Source: Betaproteobacteria bacterium
Lineage (GTDB): Bacteria; Pseudomonadota; Gammaproteobacteria; Burkholderiales; SG8-41
DNA length: 28,649 nt
Reading direction: 5' to 3'
Assembly (NCBI GenBank): GCA_025363575.1
Contig: JANYDM010000090.1
Location: forward strand, 1 to 28,649
The notes beneath the pieces are model-generated. The model did not search any database. It was not told the DNA's origin and saw nothing but the letters and a program-made list of their open reading frames with translations. The position numbers and the translations under genes are program-made. Numbering within the stretch: the first letter of the stretch is position 1; each line of letters begins with the position of its first letter. Below are positions 23,349-28,649 of this stretch, piece by piece.

Positions 23349-23774
23349 CTATTCCTTGATCACGCCTTCCGCATCGCGGATGTCGGCGTTCAGCGTCAGA
23401 TTTCTTTCCGCGACGGTGATCTTTCTCAGCGCGCCGCCTTTATCGCCGTTGCGCAGCGGCGAGAGGGTGACGTCGACCTTGTCGCCGGGCTTGATCGCAG
23501 TGCGCGACCAGCCGCCCGAGCGCGTGAGGTTGCCCGGGCTCGTCATCTCGAGCACCCACATCACGGGTTCCGCGCCGGGTTTCTCGCTGCCCAGGACGAA
23601 AATCGCCACGTGCGGGTTGGTCCAGTGCACTTCTTTCACCACACCCGAGATCGACACCTGCGCGGCGTGGTTGAACATCGTCGTCGAGTGGTGCGCGATC
23701 GCAGGGCAGGCAACGGCGGCCGTCACTGCCGCGAACGTTGCGCAAGCGAGAAATTTTTTGGGGGATAGATGCAT
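23349..23774 (-). CDS. DUF6152-like secreted protein
   Basis: 141-residue exported protein. ATG 23774 has GGAG eight bases upstream and gives a signal peptide (MHLSPKKFLACATFAAVTAAVACPAIA) ending just before HHSTTMF. The mature protein starts with the family hallmark AHHS and contains SISGVVKEVHWTNPHVAIFV, VLEMTSPGNLTRSGGW and KPGDKVDVTLSPLRNG, giving a small beta-rich domain that may be OB-like. The family is widespread in proteobacteria, often near the gene type found at 24121-24954, but has no known function. It is bracketed by two MITE-like elements. Confidence 0.8.
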   Translation of the reverse strand: MHLSPKKFLACATFAAVTAAVACPAIAHHSTTMFNHAAQVSISGVVKEVHWTNPHVAIFVLGSEKPGAEPVMWVLEMTSPGNLTRSGGWSRTAIKPGDKVDVTLSPLRNGDKGGALRKITVAERNLTLNADIRDAEGVIKE

Positions 23775-23820
23775 GGTGTCTCCGTCGATTAATTTTTTTG
23801 TTAGAGTCTCACAAAAATCT

Positions 23821-23950
23821 TCCTCCCCTTCAAGGGGAGGACTGAGGTGGGGATGGGGGAAGATTTGCTCATCGTATGCATTTAACCCCACCCCCATCCT
23901 AGCCTTCCCCCTGTCCCCCAAGGGGATTTGCTTCGCGGCAGAGGGAAGGA
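23821..23950. mobile_element. MITE-like palindromic element, copy 2
   Basis: A 130-base element with ends TCCTCCCCT (23821-23829) and AGGGAAGGA (23942-23950), one mismatch from perfect inverse. The left end is a 19-base palindrome (23822-23840, CCTCCCCTTCAAGGGGAGG); the right half has CCCCATCCTAGCCTTCCCCC and GCTTCGCGGCAGAGGGAAGGA. It shares layout and end sequences with copy 1 and sits just upstream of the DUF6152-like gene, inside the 346-base gene-free stretch 23775-24120. Confidence 0.65.
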
Positions 23951-23959
23951 ATTATTTTT

Positions 23960-24118
23960 ACCCGTGTTCATCTGTGGCCCAATCGCCCTGGGTTTTCATC
24001 CGCGTACCCCTCAAGGGGGTATTAAGAAGAATGTATCTGCGTTTATCTGCGGCTGCTTCGCCCTGGACTTGTCTTTGATTTCATCTGTGTTCATCCGCAT
24101 TTATCTGCGGCTCCGTAG
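23960..24118. repeat. Degenerate decanucleotide repeat region
   Basis: 10-base-period units of the type GTTYATCYGY: GTGTTCATCTGTGG (about 23964), TTTTCATCCGCGTA (about 23993), ATCTGCGTTTATCTGCGGCT (about 24033), and ATTTCATCTGTGTTCATCCGC followed by TTTATCTGCGGCT (to about 24115). It also holds a small palindrome, ACCCCTCAAGGGGGT (24006-24020). Related to 1682-1865. No gene seen. Confidence 0.75.
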
Positions 24119-24120
24119 CC

Positions 24121-24954
24121 TTAATTCTTAGGCGGCACGCGATTGCCGCCCACATCGTGCTTGATGGGCTCGAAAATCTCATACCCGTCTTTGTCCTTCG
24201 CCGGCTTGAAATAACCTTCGAGGCAGGTGCCCTCGACGATGTCGACGCGGCGCAGGCGCTGGCGGAAGAAGATGCGCGTGGTCTTCCACGGCTTGGTCAG
24301 CACCTTGGGCGCGGTGATGGTGAGCTCGTCGTGCAGCTCGTCGGCTCCCACAAGGTAGATGCGCTCGGCGATGTGCATGTCGCCGTTGTTTGGCACGCCC
24401 TGCGCCTCGCTGATCGCGATGTACGTCTGCGGGTGTATCGCCACTGTGTCGACGACCAGCGTCTGGCCTTCCCATTGGCCGATCGAGTGGCCGTGGAAAG
24501 TCGGATCCGGATCGTCCGGGTGCTTGCGGCCGTCGGTATAAATGCGGCGCAGGCGGTTGCCGTCCGATTCGCCGAGCATCGTCACGCGCCCGGGCGTGAC
24601 CAGGATCTCCATCGCGTTGTGCGTGACCAGCATCCACGCCGGCATCGCCTCGGGCAGGCAGTTCACGAACAAGGGCGGCGGACGGCCTTCGTCTTCCTCC
24701 TTGTACTGGAACTTGATTCTTTCGGCGGCCTTCGCGTTCCAGGGCGGCGGGTTGTTTTTCATCTGCGCGTTCTGGTCCGAGCGCTTGTGCGTCCACACCC
24801 CGCTGAAATCCGGCAGCTTGCCGAGATCCGTCCAGTCTTGCTGCGTCGGCGGCGGATTGATGACGGGCTTGTCCGCGGCGACCGCAGCATTCGCAAAGAA
24901 TGCGGCGCAAGCCAGCAGCGCAGCAAAAGCGCGCGCGTTAAAACGGTAATTCAT
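24121..24954 (-). CDS. Conserved secreted protein of unknown function
   Basis: 277 residues with a signal peptide (MNYRFNARAFAALLACAAFFANAAVAA). Recognisable conserved patches are LPDFSGVWTHK, GESDGNRLRRIYTDGRKHPDDPDPTFHGHSIGQWEGQTLVVDTV and HIAERIYL. These mark a family of periplasmic proteins common in proteobacteria, usually annotated as hypothetical and often near DUF6152 proteins. GGGGAGA lies just before the ATG. The pair with the DUF6152-like gene is separated by 346 bases of repeats, so it may no longer form a single operon. The function is not known. Confidence 0.8.
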   Translation of the reverse strand: MNYRFNARAFAALLACAAFFANAAVAADKPVINPPPTQQDWTDLGKLPDFSGVWTHKRSDQNAQMKNNPPPWNAKAAERIKFQYKEEDEGRPPPLFVNCLPEAMPAWMLVTHNAMEILVTPGRVTMLGESDGNRLRRIYTDGRKHPDDPDPTFHGHSIGQWEGQTLVVDTVAIHPQTYIAISEAQGVPNNGDMHIAERIYLVGADELHDELTITAPKVLTKPWKTTRIFFRQRLRRVDIVEGTCLEGYFKPAKDKDGYEIFEPIKHDVGGNRVPPKN

Positions 24955-25062
24955 TGAGTTTCTCCCCGGGGACCGCCGGCGGGCGGCGGTGTGATTTATG
25001 GTGGGAGTTTAACGCACTTCATTTCGCAGCGGCGCGCCGATGGTGCGCGCAGCCCTTGCCGG

Positions 25063-25437
25063 CTATTTCCTGGGCTCGCGGGCCGCCACTCGATATGGAG
25101 CGCGCTCTTCGCGGATCACGCGGCGCAGGGTGTTTTCCAGCGTCTCGTGTTCGATGGCTTGTTTCAACGCGGTGTTGATAAGCGTCTGATAGCCTCGCGC
25201 GCCGGCTCGCGCCTTGAAGTACTCGACGATGGCAGAATCGAGGTACATGGTGAGCCGTTGCTTGCCTCGCGGCACGACTTTGCCCGCGACGCGCAGCACG
25301 CCGTCTGCCGCTTCATCAGTAAGTTCGGGAATGTCGGACAGGTCGATATCAGAGTCACGCATGGCCTTGATGCGCGGCCAGTCCGATTTCGAAGTTGCCC
25401 CGCGCTTAGAAGTTTTGGAAATAGAGGGTTTGCTCAT
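25063..25437 (-). CDS. brnA: BrnA family antitoxin
   Basis: 124-residue antitoxin of the BrnTA type II system. The family segment DWPRIKAMRDSDIDLSDIPELTDE precedes the ribbon-helix-helix domain (about 58-100: PRGKQRLTMYLDSAIVEYFKARAGARGYQTLINTALKQAIE). It binds BrnT and should repress the operon. The gene overlaps the end of brnT by 32 bases, the usual toxin-first order of this system. AAGG is about nine bases before the ATG. The C-terminus is extended and basic (RRVIREERAPYRVAAREPRK). Confidence 0.88.
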   Translation of the reverse strand: MSKPSISKTSKRGATSKSDWPRIKAMRDSDIDLSDIPELTDEAADGVLRVAGKVVPRGKQRLTMYLDSAIVEYFKARAGARGYQTLINTALKQAIEHETLENTLRRVIREERAPYRVAAREPRK

Positions 25438-25675
25438 GTCTTGTTGCCTTGCGCATTGAAATGACGCGGAGTTCTCTCGCGGTTTCCGTGTGGGCCACTA
25501 TCACTACGGTGTCCTGCAGCATTCCTAACGAAACAAGGCGCCGTTCGCCATAGGGAAACCGCGTATCTTCGAATGTATAAGTCACGCCTTCGAACACACG
25601 TGCCGCGTCCGCAAAGTCCAGCCCGTGTTTCCTGAGATTGGCGCGCCGTTTGGATTCGTCCCATACGACTGTCAT
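25406..25675 (-). CDS. brnT: BrnT family toxin
   Basis: 89-residue RelE-fold ribonuclease toxin. It shows VVWDESKRRANLRKHGLDFADAARVF, RFPYGERRLVSLGML, VVIVAHTETARELRVISMRKATRHEQ, the full BrnT pattern with its conserved Lys/His/Arg residues. The start at ATG 25675 (MTVVWDES) fits the family; two in-frame upstream ATGs (25702, 25690) lie inside the palindromic operator and are unlikely. Expression should be controlled by BrnA-BrnT binding to that operator. Confidence 0.9.
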   Translation of the reverse strand: MTVVWDESKRRANLRKHGLDFADAARVFEGVTYTFEDTRFPYGERRLVSLGMLQDTVVIVAHTETARELRVISMRKATRHEQTLYFQNF

Positions 25676-25683
25676 TTGAGGAG

Positions 25684-25709
25684 TATGCATAAATATATGC
25701 ATATATGCA
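25684..25709 (-). promoter_or_regulatory. Palindromic operator/promoter of brnTA
   Basis: Three overlapping perfect palindromes sit just upstream of brnT: TATGCATA (25684-25691), ATATATGCATATAT (25693-25706) and TGCATATATGCA (25698-25709). TATATT read on the minus strand (25697-25692) may be the -10 box. This AT-rich block stands out from the GC-rich surroundings and suits a ribbon-helix-helix repressor. Confidence 0.6.
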
Positions 25710-25728
25710 AACGGGCGTTCTACCGGGT

Positions 25729-25833
25729 CTACTTCCCCACCAGCGCCCCCACGCGGCTAAACGCGCCGTCCTTCTCTTTGCCCAGCGCAGTCAGTCGATC
25801 GTTCATGACCTTCGTCGTCGACGGCGCCGCCAT
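25729..25833 (-). pseudogene. Possible short gene or 3' remnant
   Basis: A 34-codon frame ending KVMNDRLTALGKEKDGAFSR then VGALVGK. Nearly all of its last 20 codons end in G or C, as in the real genes here, whereas the sequence before its ATG does not look coding. It may be the tail of a lost gene between brnTA and the ABC binding protein. The family is not recognised; low confidence. Confidence 0.25.
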
Positions 25834-25919
25834 CGTCCGTATTCCCGAATTCCGATTCCTCAATCTGCCGTAAACTGCCCTCAGCTGTCCGCATCACAAC
25901 CCGCCCCGGGAGCCCCGCC

Positions 25920-27014
25920 ATGTCACGCCTCGTCGCCGCGCTTCGTATCTCGTTCCTCCTCTCGCTGTTCCCCTTCGCAGCATCCGCCGCCGATTTTGAT
26001 TTCGGCAAGCCCGGCGAGCCGATCAAGCTCGTCGTCGGCCATCCGTCGCATTACGCGGCGACGTGGTCGGTGCACGTGCTGCATGCCAAGGAGTTCTGGA
26101 AGAAATATCTGCCGGCCGGCTCGACGGTCGAATATCAAACCGGCCTCTCGGGCGCGGTGATCGTCAACAACATGCTCGCGGGCAAGCAGTACATCGGCTA
26201 TCTCGGCGACATCCCCGCGATCGTGGCGACGACCAAGACAGAGACCGCCGACATTCGCATCGTCTCCGCGCTGGGTCTCGGCCACGACCAGTGCAACGTG
26301 TTTCTCGCGCGCAACGACGCGCCGAAATTCGAGAATGCGAAGGAGGCGATCGCCTGGCTCAACGGCAAGCAGATCGCGATTCCGAAAGGCAGCTGTGCCG
26401 ACCGCTTCGCTGACCTCATCTTCAAGCAGGGCAACGTGCAGCCGGCGGCTTATCTCAATCAGAATATCGAAGTAGTGACGAGCGGCTTTCGCGCGGGCAA
26501 GCTCGACGCCACCGTGATCTGGGAGCCGGTCGCCTCGCGCCTGGCGAAAGATGGCCTCGCGCGACGCATCCTGTCAGGCGCGAACTTCAACGAAATGGAC
26601 GGCTCGTTTTTGGTGATGCGAGCGGAGCTCATCAAGCAGCGCCCCGACGTCGTGAAAGCGTGGCTCAACGCCGAGCTCGATGCGCAGCTCTTCATGTCCG
26701 ACCCGAAAAATTCGGCCGAAGTGATGAAGTACGTTAAGGAGTTCACCACCGGCATGACCGACGAGCAGCTCACGGCGGCGATCTACGGCGCGTATCCCGA
26801 AGACCAGGGCGGCACGAAAAAGCGGCTCATCTTCCCGTTCGTGATCGACAACGACAGCCGCGAGCTTATCGCGAAGGCGGTCACGTTTCTTTATTCGATC
26901 AAAGGGATTTCGAGCGATAAGCTGCGCGCGGATGCGGTGATGCCGGAGTTTGCGCAGCAGGTGCTGACGGAGAGGAAATTAAAAAGTCCAGTGGGGTTTG
27001 TGGGGCCGAAATAG
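25920..27014 (+). CDS. NMT1-like ABC transporter substrate-binding protein
   Basis: 364-residue periplasmic binding protein of the nitrate/sulfonate/taurine (NMT1/SsuA-like) type. The signal peptide MSRLVAALRISFLLSLFPFAASAA is followed by KLVVGHPSHYAATWSVHVLHAKEFWKKYL, GAVIVNNMLAGKQYIGYLGDIPA, GKQIAIPKGSCADRF, and VTSGFRAGKLDATVIWEP, all typical. GGGAG stands about six bases before the ATG. The permease and ATPase genes are not adjacent, so its transporter and ligand are unknown. The gene downstream is vapB, unrelated. Confidence 0.88.
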   Translation: MSRLVAALRISFLLSLFPFAASAADFDFGKPGEPIKLVVGHPSHYAATWSVHVLHAKEFWKKYLPAGSTVEYQTGLSGAVIVNNMLAGKQYIGYLGDIPAIVATTKTETADIRIVSALGLGHDQCNVFLARNDAPKFENAKEAIAWLNGKQIAIPKGSCADRFADLIFKQGNVQPAAYLNQNIEVVTSGFRAGKLDATVIWEPVASRLAKDGLARRILSGANFNEMDGSFLVMRAELIKQRPDVVKAWLNAELDAQLFMSDPKNSAEVMKYVKEFTTGMTDEQLTAAIYGAYPEDQGGTKKRLIFPFVIDNDSRELIAKAVTFLYSIKGISSDKLRADAVMPEFAQQVLTERKLKSPVGFVGPK

Positions 27015-27034
27015 ATTGAGCTCACTGTCAATTG

Positions 27035-27088
27035 GCCCAGCTTCGGGCGGTGGAATGGCGGCGATTTTCCGGGGATTACTACATGTGA
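27035..27088 (+). pseudogene. 3' fragment of a paralogue of the gene at 27927
   Basis: In frame, the bases encode AQLRAVEWRRFSGDYYM and a TGA stop. The end of the interrupted gene at 28320-28373 encodes AQLRAVEWRRFSGDYFM and TGA. The 50-base cores (27045-27094 and 28330-28379) match at 46 positions; two of the differences are silent codon changes (GTG/GTA, GAA/GAG). Only this tail remains here, just after the ABC binding protein gene. Confidence 0.7.
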
Positions 27089-27140
27089 ACGGCGTCTCGC
27101 GCTTTCACGCCTCTCGCGACGATCTGTCATTGTTTTCCTA

Positions 27141-27171
27141 CCCGGCCTCGGGCCATTCATCTTTCTTTTTT
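27141..27171 (+). terminator. Possible weak terminator
   Basis: A short stem (CCCGGCCTCGGG, 4 base pairs, or GGCCTCGGGCC) is followed after about 12 bases by TTTCTTTTTTT. The spacing is longer than usual. It would separate the ABC binding protein gene from vapBC. Confidence 0.25.
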
Positions 27172-27199
27172 TGGCACAGTTGAGCCCGCCGGTCTGGAT

Positions 27200-27214
27200 G
27201 TATATGTATATACT
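27200..27214 (+). promoter_or_regulatory. vapBC operator and -10 box
   Basis: GTATAT and ATATAC (27200-27205 and 27208-27213) are inverse arms around GT, and TATACT (27209-27214) overlaps them as a likely -10 box, 28 bases before the vapB GTG. Such overlap suits repression by the VapBC complex. Confidence 0.5.
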
Positions 27215-27241
27215 ATCCGTATCTATTCCGTGGAGCAAACG

Positions 27242-27463
27242 GTGAAAACAGCCAAGATATTCAAGCACGGCAACAGCCAGGCGGTACGGCTGCCCAAGGA
27301 ATTCCGGTTTGATGATGACGAGGTCGTGATCAAACGTTCTGCAGGGGGAGTGTTGTTGCTTCCCAGGAAGATCGCCTATGCGCGGGTCATGGCGGTAGTC
27401 GGCCAGTTCAAGGGCAAGCTCGAGCGGCGCCAGCCGAAAGACCAAAAGCGGACGTGGCGATGA
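27242..27463 (+). CDS. vapB: VapB family antitoxin
   Basis: 73-residue antitoxin with an AbrB/MazE-type swapped-hairpin DNA-binding fold: [31 protein letters not shown]. The C-terminal [18 protein letters not shown] would wrap the VapC toxin. The start is taken as the GTG at 27242 (giving the usual [10 protein letters not shown]), with GGAG about eight bases upstream; an earlier GTG at 27230 overlaps that ribosome-binding site. It shares ATGA with vapC. Confidence 0.9.
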   Translation: MKTAKIFKHGNSQAVRLPKEFRFDDDEVVIKRSAGGVLLLPRKIAYARVMAVVGQFKGKLERRQPKDQKRTWR

Positions 27464-27870
27464 TCTGGATGCTGGACACCAATATTCTGGTGTACTTCAC
27501 CAATCGCCAACCGGGGTTTGAAAAAATTGCGCGCCGCATGTCGGGCCGTTCACCCGGTGAAGTAAGGCTATCCGCTATCACACTGGCCGAACTGCGATTC
27601 GGCATAGCTAGGGGCGAATTCCGGGCGGAGAACGAGACGGCCCTGGATGGCCTGCTCGAATTTCTTCAGGTCGATGACTTCCCGGCGGGCGCTGCCCGGG
27701 ATTTCGGTGAAATCAAAGCGGCGTTGGTGGCCGGGGGCAAACCCATCGGTCCTTATGATCTCCTGATCGCCGCGCACGCCCGCCACCTCAAGGCCGTGCT
27801 GGTCACCAATAACGAGCGCGAGTTCCGGCGCGTGCCCGGGCTATCGGTACAAAACTGGGTGAAGGCCTGA
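27460..27870 (+). CDS. vapC: VapC family PIN-domain ribonuclease toxin
   Basis: 136-residue PIN-domain toxin that cleaves RNA, often tRNA, when freed from VapB. Acidic active-site residues lie in [10 protein letters not shown] (Asp6), [11 protein letters not shown] (Glu) and [13 protein letters not shown] (Asp), with the closing [22 protein letters not shown] 27460 overlaps the vapB stop as ATGA. The protein looks intact and full length. Confidence 0.93.
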   Translation: MIWMLDTNILVYFTNRQPGFEKIARRMSGRSPGEVRLSAITLAELRFGIARGEFRAENETALDGLLEFLQVDDFPAGAARDFGEIKAALVAGGKPIGPYDLLIAAHARHLKAVLVTNNEREFRRVPGLSVQNWVKA

Positions 27871-27926
27871 GTCATTCGACACTCGTCACCTGTCACTCGT
27901 CACACTTCACCACTCACCGCTTCACC
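27871..27926. repeat. Heptanucleotide array filling the gap after vapC
   Basis: Exactly eight 7-base units: GTCATTC, GACACTC, GTCACCT, GTCACTC, GTCACAC, TTCACCA, CTCACCG, CTTCACC. They occupy the whole 56 bases between the vapC stop and the next ATG, leaving no normal ribosome-binding site for the next gene. Confidence 0.8.
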
Positions 27927-28373
27927 ATGCAAATCACGCTAAAAGACGGCCGCCAGATCAAGCTCCTGGGGCTGCATCAGTACACGACTTACGGCGGAGT
28001 GCTCGCCGGGCTGCCGGGCGAAAAAATGAACCGCGGTCTCATGGATGACGCGCTTGCCGCCGCGCGCACCAGATTATTCGGCGAAAGGCCCGCCGTCGTT
28101 CTCGAGCCGCCGCTGACGACTTCGCGCATGATTGAAAGCAGCAAAGCGCGAAGCGACGGAGCGGTCGGGATCAAAGTTGCGCGGCGGCTGCCGGCGGTAA
28201 CAACTTGCGGGTGGTTCAACTGCAGTGACGTCGTGCAAGACAAGCTCGCGTTCGGCTCGGAACTCGTGGTGGTGTGATATCAGGACGATTTCGGCGTCCC
28301 CGTTGACGATGCCGTCTTCGCGCAACTGCGGGCGGTAGAGTGGCGGCGATTTTCCGGGGATTACTTTATGTGA
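27927..28373 (+). pseudogene. Small conserved gene interrupted by one in-frame TGA
   Basis: From ATG 27927 the frame reads MQITLKDGRQIKLLGLHQYT, then TYGGVLAGLPG, and continues to SELVVV where it meets TGA (28275-28277). The same frame goes on as YQDDFGVPVDDAVFAQLRAV and EWRRFSGDYFM to a second TGA at 28371. In the family I recall (about 145 residues, unnamed), this place reads SELTVVWFQDDFA..P.D, with Trp at the stop position, so TGG to TGA is the simplest event. Without the stop, the product is 148 residues. The tail matches the fragment at 27035-27088. The central part, around CGWFNCSDV, also looks divergent, so the gene may be decaying. Confidence 0.65.
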
Positions 28374-28531
28374 ACGGCGCTTGCGAGTTATTCTAAACCA
28401 CACCGCAGTTCTGGATGAACCTGCAGGCGAGGTATGACTTGCAAATTGCGCTACTTCGTCATTGACTTCCAAGCTAGGCAAAAGGCAAGACTTGACCCCG
28501 ATCATGTTCGCTTATTTGCGCAGTGCAGTGC
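28374..28531. other. Gene-free stretch
   Basis: No convincing gene on either strand. It has lower GC than its surroundings. The phrase AAGGCAAGACTTGACCCCGA (about 28480) resembles text often seen at the edges of small mobile repeats, but I cannot define an element. Confidence 0.4.
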
Positions 28532-28573
28532 TTGCCACACACAAGGCAATTCCTTACCATAAGGAAATTCCTT
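28532..28573 (+). promoter_or_regulatory. Promoter with two palindromic operators before an AbrB-type antitoxin
   Basis: AAGGCAATTCCTT (28543-28555) and AAGGAAATTCCTT (28561-28573) are near-identical palindromes 18 bases apart. TTGCCA (28532-28537) and TACCAT (28555-28560), 17 bases apart, fit a promoter that these sites overlap. This layout suits autoregulation by the antitoxin encoded next. Confidence 0.6.
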
Positions 28574-28596
28574 ACATTGCTTGCATCGAGACCATC

Positions 28597-28649
28597 ATGA
28601 TCACCAGCAAACTCACGACCAAGGCGCAGACGACCATTCCACAACCGGT
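28597..28649 (+). CDS. AbrB/MazE-type antitoxin, 5' part
   Basis: The first 17 codons of a gene cut by the window end: MITSKLTTKAQTTIPQP. This matches the start of AbrB-family swapped-hairpin antitoxins (pattern VTSKxTxKxQTTIPxxVR). The partner toxin, perhaps MazF/PemK or PIN type, would lie beyond the window. Two palindromic operators lie 24 bases upstream. Confidence 0.75.
   Translation, partial: MITSKLTTKAQTTIPQP

Noticed and set aside
4521..27926. CRISPR array
   Set aside because: The repeats are 7 or 10 bases with no conserved repeat of 23-40 bases, no unique spacers and no cas genes.
28275..28277. TGA read as selenocysteine or altered code
   Set aside because: Many other genes here end in TGA, no selenocysteine element or sel genes are visible, and the family has Trp at this place, so simple mutation is more likely.
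28074..28505. Minus-strand frame opposite the interrupted gene
   Set aside because: The plus-strand tail shows silent codon differences with its paralogous fragment, which supports plus-strand coding.

Overview
The window is GC-rich and almost fully coding. It looks like a betaproteobacterial chromosome, probably Burkholderiales or a relative. This rests on several Bug-type (TctC-like) periplasmic binding proteins, fused PntA next to PntB, divergent queG/tsaE, and the housekeeping genes xseA, amiC, mutL and miaA. The species assignment is an inference; there is no rRNA or tRNA gene to anchor it.

Layout. 1-6357: the 3' end of xseA, an orphan Bug protein, an M81 (MlrC-like) metallopeptidase, then miaA and mutL on the minus strand. 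6358-9525: a pntAB transhydrogenase operon behind an extended -10 promoter. 9587-14308, minus strand: tsaE, amiC, a chalcone-isomerase-like secreted protein, a Bug protein and a threonine-synthase-like enzyme. 14307-19955, plus strand: queG, an SDR, a gamma-glutamyltransferase-family enzyme and two translationally linked Bug proteins. tsaE-amiC-mutL-miaA is a common proteobacterial gene order; here it is split by about 6 kb of metabolic genes.

20051-28649 is an accessory zone: a GNAT acetyltransferase, three complete type II toxin-antitoxin pairs (RelE/ParE-like, BrnTA, VapBC) and the start of a fourth (AbrB-type antitoxin), a secreted MsrB, a lone pseudopilin, a 40-residue lipoprotein, a DUF6152-like secreted protein, a second secreted protein of unknown function, an orphan NMT1-like ABC binding protein, and a gene interrupted by one in-frame TGA with a fragment of its paralogue on the other side of vapBC.

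The most distinctive content lies between the genes. Four families of short repeats recur: degenerate heptanucleotide arrays (4521-4562, 21184-21263, 23091-23125, 27871-27926), degenerate decanucleotide arrays (1682-1865, 23960-24118), MITE-like palindromic elements (full copies 23165-23319 and 23821-23950 bracketing the DUF6152 gene; partial copies at 16205 and 22745), and a long inverted repeat between convergent genes (19960-20048). One heptad array appears to have supplied part of the N-terminus of MiaA. I see no CRISPR array, intact insertion sequence, prophage or clear new multi-gene system.
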